This document shows, in pieces, positions 60,763-64,000 of a DNA stretch of 64,000 nucleotides. Within the stretch, counting starts at the first letter, position 1, and each line of letters starts with the position of its first letter. The translations under genes were made by a program, and so were the position numbers. This DNA comes from Saccharicrinis sp963666825 (GTDB lineage Bacteria > Bacteroidota > Bacteroidia > Bacteroidales > Marinilabiliaceae). The notes beneath the pieces were generated by a model that had not been told where the DNA came from, did not search any database, and saw only the letters and a program-made list of their open reading frames with translations. The stretch spans positions 930,001 to 994,000 of the forward strand of contig OY763044.2 of NCBI GenBank assembly GCA_963666825.2. The letters run 5' to 3'.

Positions 60763-61998
60763 ATGGAAAATATCAAAAATATTTTAGTGTCTTTGGAGCT
60801 TGAGGGCCAAAGTTATGAGGTAGGGGAAACGGTAAGGGATAATCGAACAATCTACTTTCGCTATAATGCTGATTTTTTGAAATGTGGTCTCAATATTTCA
60901 CCAATTAAGCTGCCTTATAATAATGAAATCAATTCCACCGGTTCAGAACCCTTTGATGGGCTGTATGGTGTTTTTAACGATTCGTTACCTGATGGTTGGG
61001 GAAGGTTGTTGTTAGATCGTTCCCTTGCATCGAAAGATGTAAATATGCAAAATATAACTCCATTGGATCGCTTGGCTTACGTTGGTGATAAGGGGATGGG
61101 TGCTTTATGTTACAGACCAAAGTTTGATGAAGATGTTGCAATATCATCTGAAATTGAACTGGATATGATAGCCCGGGAAATGGATCATATTTTAAAAGGA
61201 AGTGATTCTGATATAATTGAAGAGCTATATACTTTAGGTGGTTCTTCCGGTGGGGCACGTCCTAAAATATTTGTTGGGTATAATAATGTCACCAAAGAAT
61301 TAATGCATGGTCATCAAAAACTGGCAGAAGGTTTTGAAGATTGGCTGATTAAATTTCCATCATCGTCAGACCCTAAAGAGATTGCCAATATTGAATACGC
61401 TTACCATAAGATGGCTTTAAAAGCCGGATTGGTAATGAGCGATTGTAAACTATTCACAGGACGCTCGGGACAAACATACTTTGGTACAAAACGCTTTGAC
61501 AGAATAAAAGAGAAAAGAATTCACATGCATACTGCAAGTGGATTGATGCATGATAATTTTAGAATGAGCACCATGGATTATGGTCATTTAATGGATTGTG
61601 CCTTTCAACTTGAAAAACATGTGAAAGCATACGAAAAAGTATTACGTCTGGCAGCTTTTAATGTGTTTGCTCATAACAGGGATGATCATAGTAAGAACTT
61701 CTCTTTTTTAATGGATGTCAAAGGTAATTGGAGTTTTGCACCTGTATATGATCTCACTTTTTCAAATTCAGCATATGGTTTTCATAGCACAATGGTTGCA
61801 GGAGAGAGTAAAAATCCGGGAAGGAAACATTTATTGGAGTTAGGCTTACATTTTGGAATAAAGAAACCGGAGCTGATATTGGAAGAAGTGCAAGATGCAG
61901 TTTCTCATTGGGACTCAATAGCTAAAGAGTGTGGCGTGTCACAAAATGCTATTATAACGATTCAAAAGGCAATTAATGGAGTGAATAAAATTAATTAA
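60763..61998 (+). CDS. hipA: HipA-like serine/threonine kinase toxin (copy 2)
   Basis: This 411-residue protein is about 90% identical by eye to the HipA at 22883 and has the same motifs: 'LGGSSGGARPKIF', 'WLIKFPSS', 'FNVFAHNRDDHSKNFSF', 'FAPVYDLTFS'. Both kinases look intact. Differences cluster around residues 90-110 and at the C-terminus, where specificity with the cognate HipB could lie. The gene converges with the integrase gene and ends at a palindrome. Confidence 0.92.
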   Translation: MENIKNILVSLELEGQSYEVGETVRDNRTIYFRYNADFLKCGLNISPIKLPYNNEINSTGSEPFDGLYGVFNDSLPDGWGRLLLDRSLASKDVNMQNITPLDRLAYVGDKGMGALCYRPKFDEDVAISSEIELDMIAREMDHILKGSDSDIIEELYTLGGSSGGARPKIFVGYNNVTKELMHGHQKLAEGFEDWLIKFPSSSDPKEIANIEYAYHKMALKAGLVMSDCKLFTGRSGQTYFGTKRFDRIKEKRIHMHTASGLMHDNFRMSTMDYGHLMDCAFQLEKHVKAYEKVLRLAAFNVFAHNRDDHSKNFSFLMDVKGNWSFAPVYDLTFSNSAYGFHSTMVAGESKNPGRKHLLELGLHFGIKKPELILEEVQDAVSHWDSIAKECGVSQNAIITIQKAINGVNKIN

Positions 61999-62034
61999 CG
62001 ACCTTTATTAGCATGAAATTTAATTATAAGTCTT

Positions 62035-62065
62035 GAGCAAATATCGCATATCGCGATATTTGCTC
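62035..62065. terminator. Long perfect hairpin between convergent genes
   Basis: GAGCAAATATCGC (62035-62047) pairs with GCGATATTTGCTC (62053-62065) around a 5-base loop. It could act as a bidirectional terminator for hipA copy 2 and the integrase; there is no strong T run on either side. Confidence 0.55.
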
Positions 62066-62080
62066 TAAGCCTATTTGTTT

Positions 62081-63295
62081 TTAATACAAATTCGCTATCT
62101 TCTCCATATTCTTACTAATCAAAGCCTCTGTCGTTCTGGCATAGCGCTGAGTCATTTTTGTGCTGGAATGACCTAAAGTCTTTGATACAACTTCAAGAGG
62201 CATATTGTTTTCTAAAGCAACTGTAGTCGCAAAGGTATGTCTGGCTGTATGTGTTGATATAGGTTTATCTATACCGCATATAGTTCCGATTTCTTTCAAA
62301 TATGCATTCATTTTTTGATTGCTCAAAACAGGTAGGACTGCATCCTTTTCAATGAGTTCCGGTTCGTTTTTATATTTCGCCATTAGTTTTTTAGCAGCTT
62401 CAATTACGAAAATTGTACTCATCTGATCTGTTTTAGTACGTTTTTTATGAATCCAGGTAATTCTGTTACTATCTGTTGTGATGTGCTGTCTTTTTAAGGA
62501 TTTGACATCAGAGAAAGCTAATCCTGTAAAGCAGCAGAAAACAAAAACATCACGTACTTGTCTTAATCGCTCCATACTAATATCCTTATTTATTAAGGTA
62601 TCCAGTTCCTCTTTTGTCAAGTAAACAGCATCAACAGGTTTTAATTTAAATTTGATGGTTGCAAAAGGATCTTTTTTCATCCAGCCGTTAGCCAAGGCAA
62701 TTCTGACTATCTTCTTAAAGTTCTTCAAATACTTAATGGCTGTGTTATGAGCGCATTTACGTTCGGTTTTTAAGTATAGCTCATAATTACGCACGAATTG
62801 ATGGTTCAGATCTTCCAATGCAATATCTTCACGTTTATATTGCCAACGTATAAAGTCTTTGGTGTGCATATAACAAGTTTCGTATCGTTGAACAGTATCA
62901 GGGGCGAAGTCAATACCAATAAGTTTTCTTGCATTATCATTGTGTTCCTGGAAAACTTTCAGAATAGTACGTCTGGTTTCTTTTTTACCAACCATCTTTT
63001 CTTTGAGAATTCTTGGATTAATAGGTTGGTTATCCATAGTCATAAAATTAAAATATGATTGGATTTTTGTTCTGTGAAGTTCAATGAGCTGATTGATTTT
63101 CTCAGCCTGATCTGAATTGCCTTTTACGAATTGTTTGGATTCATTCCACTGTTTAGGCAGAATACTTTGCTTTAAGCCATACTCGTCTCTTTCCTTGTTG
63201 ATAATGATTCGAACGAAGATTGGAGCTTCTCCGTTTTTAAGCAATTTTGTCTTCTTGATGAAGAAGTTGATTTTGATGGTCTCAAGTCCACTCAT
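62081..63295 (-). CDS. Tyrosine recombinase (CTnDOT-like integrase)
   Basis: This 404-residue protein has an N-terminal arm-binding region ('KINFFIKKTKLLKNGEAPIFVRIIINK'), a core-binding domain ('YLKNFKKIVRIALANGWMKKDPF') and a catalytic domain with 'CCFTGLAFSDVKSL', HxxR 'STHTARHTFAT', 'LGHSSTKMTQRYARTT' (His and Tyr nucleophile). The first conserved Arg is replaced by Ala, a known feature of this Bacteroidota group. It lies 250 bp from a tRNA-Ser-3'-like motif and probably drives insertion of the surrounding element. Confidence 0.92.
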   Translation of the reverse strand: MSGLETIKINFFIKKTKLLKNGEAPIFVRIIINKERDEYGLKQSILPKQWNESKQFVKGNSDQAEKINQLIELHRTKIQSYFNFMTMDNQPINPRILKEKMVGKKETRRTILKVFQEHNDNARKLIGIDFAPDTVQRYETCYMHTKDFIRWQYKREDIALEDLNHQFVRNYELYLKTERKCAHNTAIKYLKNFKKIVRIALANGWMKKDPFATIKFKLKPVDAVYLTKEELDTLINKDISMERLRQVRDVFVFCCFTGLAFSDVKSLKRQHITTDSNRITWIHKKRTKTDQMSTIFVIEAAKKLMAKYKNEPELIEKDAVLPVLSNQKMNAYLKEIGTICGIDKPISTHTARHTFATTVALENNMPLEVVSKTLGHSSTKMTQRYARTTEALISKNMEKIANLY

Positions 63296-63485
63296 AATAA
63301 TAAATTTTTGATGTTAAAATTATTTTTATGAGTTCATTTTGTTGTAATCTAAAACCGAGCAATACAGCGTAATACAGAGCTTTTTTAACCGTTTCTGGTG
63401 GACTAAAATGAGGACTTTTTTAGTCCACCAGAAATCCACCGAAAAACTGCGTTTTTTTGCTTCTTTTTGCAAAATATTGCGCATT

Positions 63486-63521
63486 AAAAAACCCTGTAAG
63501 TGTTGACTTACAGGGTTTTGC
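63486..63521. terminator. Hairpin ACCCTGTAAG/CTTACAGGGT
   Basis: A perfect 10-bp stem (63491-63500 with 63507-63516) with A and T runs on either side, typical of bidirectional terminators next to tRNA-linked attachment sites. Confidence 0.75.
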
Positions 63522-63541
63522 TTTAAATTGCTTTCGCTTTC

Positions 63542-63557
63542 AGCGGAGAGAGAGGGA
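63542..63557. other. tRNA-Ser-3'-end-like motif, candidate attachment site (right)
   Basis: AGCGGAGAGAGAGGGA followed by TTTGTAACCC resembles the reverse complement of a tRNA-Ser 3' end (GCGGAGAGAGAGGGATTCGAACCC). It is the same 16 bp as at 27914. The integrase is adjacent. No complete tRNA is present. Confidence 0.45.
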
Positions 63558-63706
63558 TTTGTAACCCTTTTCATATCTCACTTTAAATAAACTCGTTGCA
63601 TTTCTTTTGAAATGCTAAGTAACCGAATCAGCAACCGAATTGCCATTTTATAACCTTTTGTTTTGCGCTTTTATCCTCAATTTTCAAGAGGCTTTAAGCA
63701 GGTAAC

Positions 63707-64000
63707 CTAATTGGTAACCCCAATGGTTCTTTCTGTTTGCTGAGAGTTAATTCGATTACTGTAGGGCTTTGCTATTGTCCCCAACTTTCTTTTGTAATGG
63801 TCAACTTCTCTTTTTAGTTGTTCGTTTTCAAACCTTAGATGTGATTCGTGGCTTTTTCCTGTTAATAACCAATGAACGTCTATGTCAGAAAATCTTTCCA
63901 AACAAGCAACAATTAAGTCAAAAGAAGGATTGTTTTTTCCTTGAATAATCCTTGACAATCCTTGTTCGCTTATTTTTACCTCTTCACAAAAACGCTTATT
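63707..64000 (-). CDS. XRE-type helix-turn-helix regulator (start beyond window)
   Basis: The minus-strand frame is open to the window edge. The visible 97 residues include the second half of an HTH ('KRFCEEVKISEQGLSRIIQG', 'NNPSFDLIVACLERFSDIDVHWLLTG') and a short coiled coil ('RFENEQLKREVDHYKRKLG'). This is typical of phage-type repressors in Bacteroidota. The N-terminus is outside. It may be a regulator of a neighbouring element. Confidence 0.8.
   Translation of the reverse strand, partial: NKRFCEEVKISEQGLSRIIQGKNNPSFDLIVACLERFSDIDVHWLLTGKSHESHLRFENEQLKREVDHYKRKLGTIAKPYSNRINSQQTERTIGVTN

Larger units (their letters stand above)
63296..63706. other. Integrase-proximal non-coding region with hairpins
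   Basis: GTCCACCAGAAATCCACC repeats around 63397-63441 and the terminator-like hairpin at 63491-63516 lie upstream of the integrase. The candidate attachment motif follows. The open frame at 63326-63574 on the minus strand is spurious. Confidence 0.5.

Noticed and set aside
63326..63574. 82-codon open frame upstream of the integrase
   Set aside because: It covers the hairpin and the tRNA-Ser-like motif, which are non-coding. Typical spurious frame at integrase-proximal attachment regions.

Overview
The window is low-GC DNA from a member of the Bacteroidota. The evidence is families largely restricted to that phylum (DUF6266, DUF4248, DUF3987 next to a DUF6371/PG0870-type protein, a CTnDOT-like tyrosine recombinase), a TonB C-terminal domain on a WG-repeat protein, and TAnnTTTG-type promoter elements in front of the hipBA genes. 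Genus cannot be fixed from the sequence; a marine or anaerobic Bacteroidales/Marinilabiliales-type organism is a guess. No rRNA, tRNA or CRISPR array was seen. Nearly the whole window is accessory DNA.

Region 1 (1-10,000): small orphan genes (DUF2007-like, RDD, GNAT, DUF6266, WG-TonB) separated by long non-coding stretches full of palindromic REP-like repeats. Upstream of the DUF6266 gene there are two periodic arrays: a 31-bp repeat and an 11-bp repeat of about 15 units.

Region 2 (10,085-26,514): a defence and conflict island. It holds a MazG-like pyrophosphohydrolase overlapping a nuclease-helicase protein with a UmuD/LexA-type S24 domain. Next come fragments of a type I restriction system (hsdS 3' end, hsdR 3' end), with an IS256-family element and a helicase-nuclease gene split by a one-base frameshift lying between them. 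A Septu-like ATPase/HNH pair follows. A membrane protein and SUKH/SMI1 immunity gene come next, partly duplicated as a 396-bp direct repeat around a hipBA module. The region ends with a divergent HxlR regulator and DsbA-like lipoprotein.

Region 3 (26,500-40,900): a GIY-YIG gene with a 108-bp tandem array, two dispersed repeats with IS21-like ends, a histidine kinase, a putative acyltransferase operon, a RelA/SpoT-domain protein, an AbiEi antitoxin whose AbiEii partner is decayed, a three-gene hipBST module with TATACC/GGTATA operators, and a mobile-element core (two DUF4248 genes, an excisionase-like HTH, DUF3987, DUF6371).

Region 4 (41,100-60,000): a stress-resistance island. It has two GH130 enzymes, two GT4 glycosyltransferases, an Lmo0937-type peptide, Hsp20, an SPFH/slipin protein, a universal stress protein, a plasma-membrane-type H+-ATPase, a KefB-like antiporter (interrupted by an IS1595 element with an 8-bp target duplication), a cold-shock protein, a cupin, a histidine kinase, a B12/radical-SAM protein and an HMA-AraC regulator. 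Four promoter regions share a 15-bp box (GTGTGAATGATGTAA, one copy with a single change) followed by a TATAACGCC-like element, which suggests one regulon. Phosphoketolase and fumarase gene fragments lie in the same island.

Region 5 (60,150-64,000): a TOTE-type primase remnant, a second hipBA cassette closely related to the first, a tyrosine recombinase, a tRNA-Ser-3'-end-like sequence and the edge of an XRE regulator. A 16-bp motif resembling a tRNA-Ser 3' end occurs at 27,914 and 63,542 in the same orientation and may bound a 35.6-kb integrated element containing regions 3 (most), 4 and 5.
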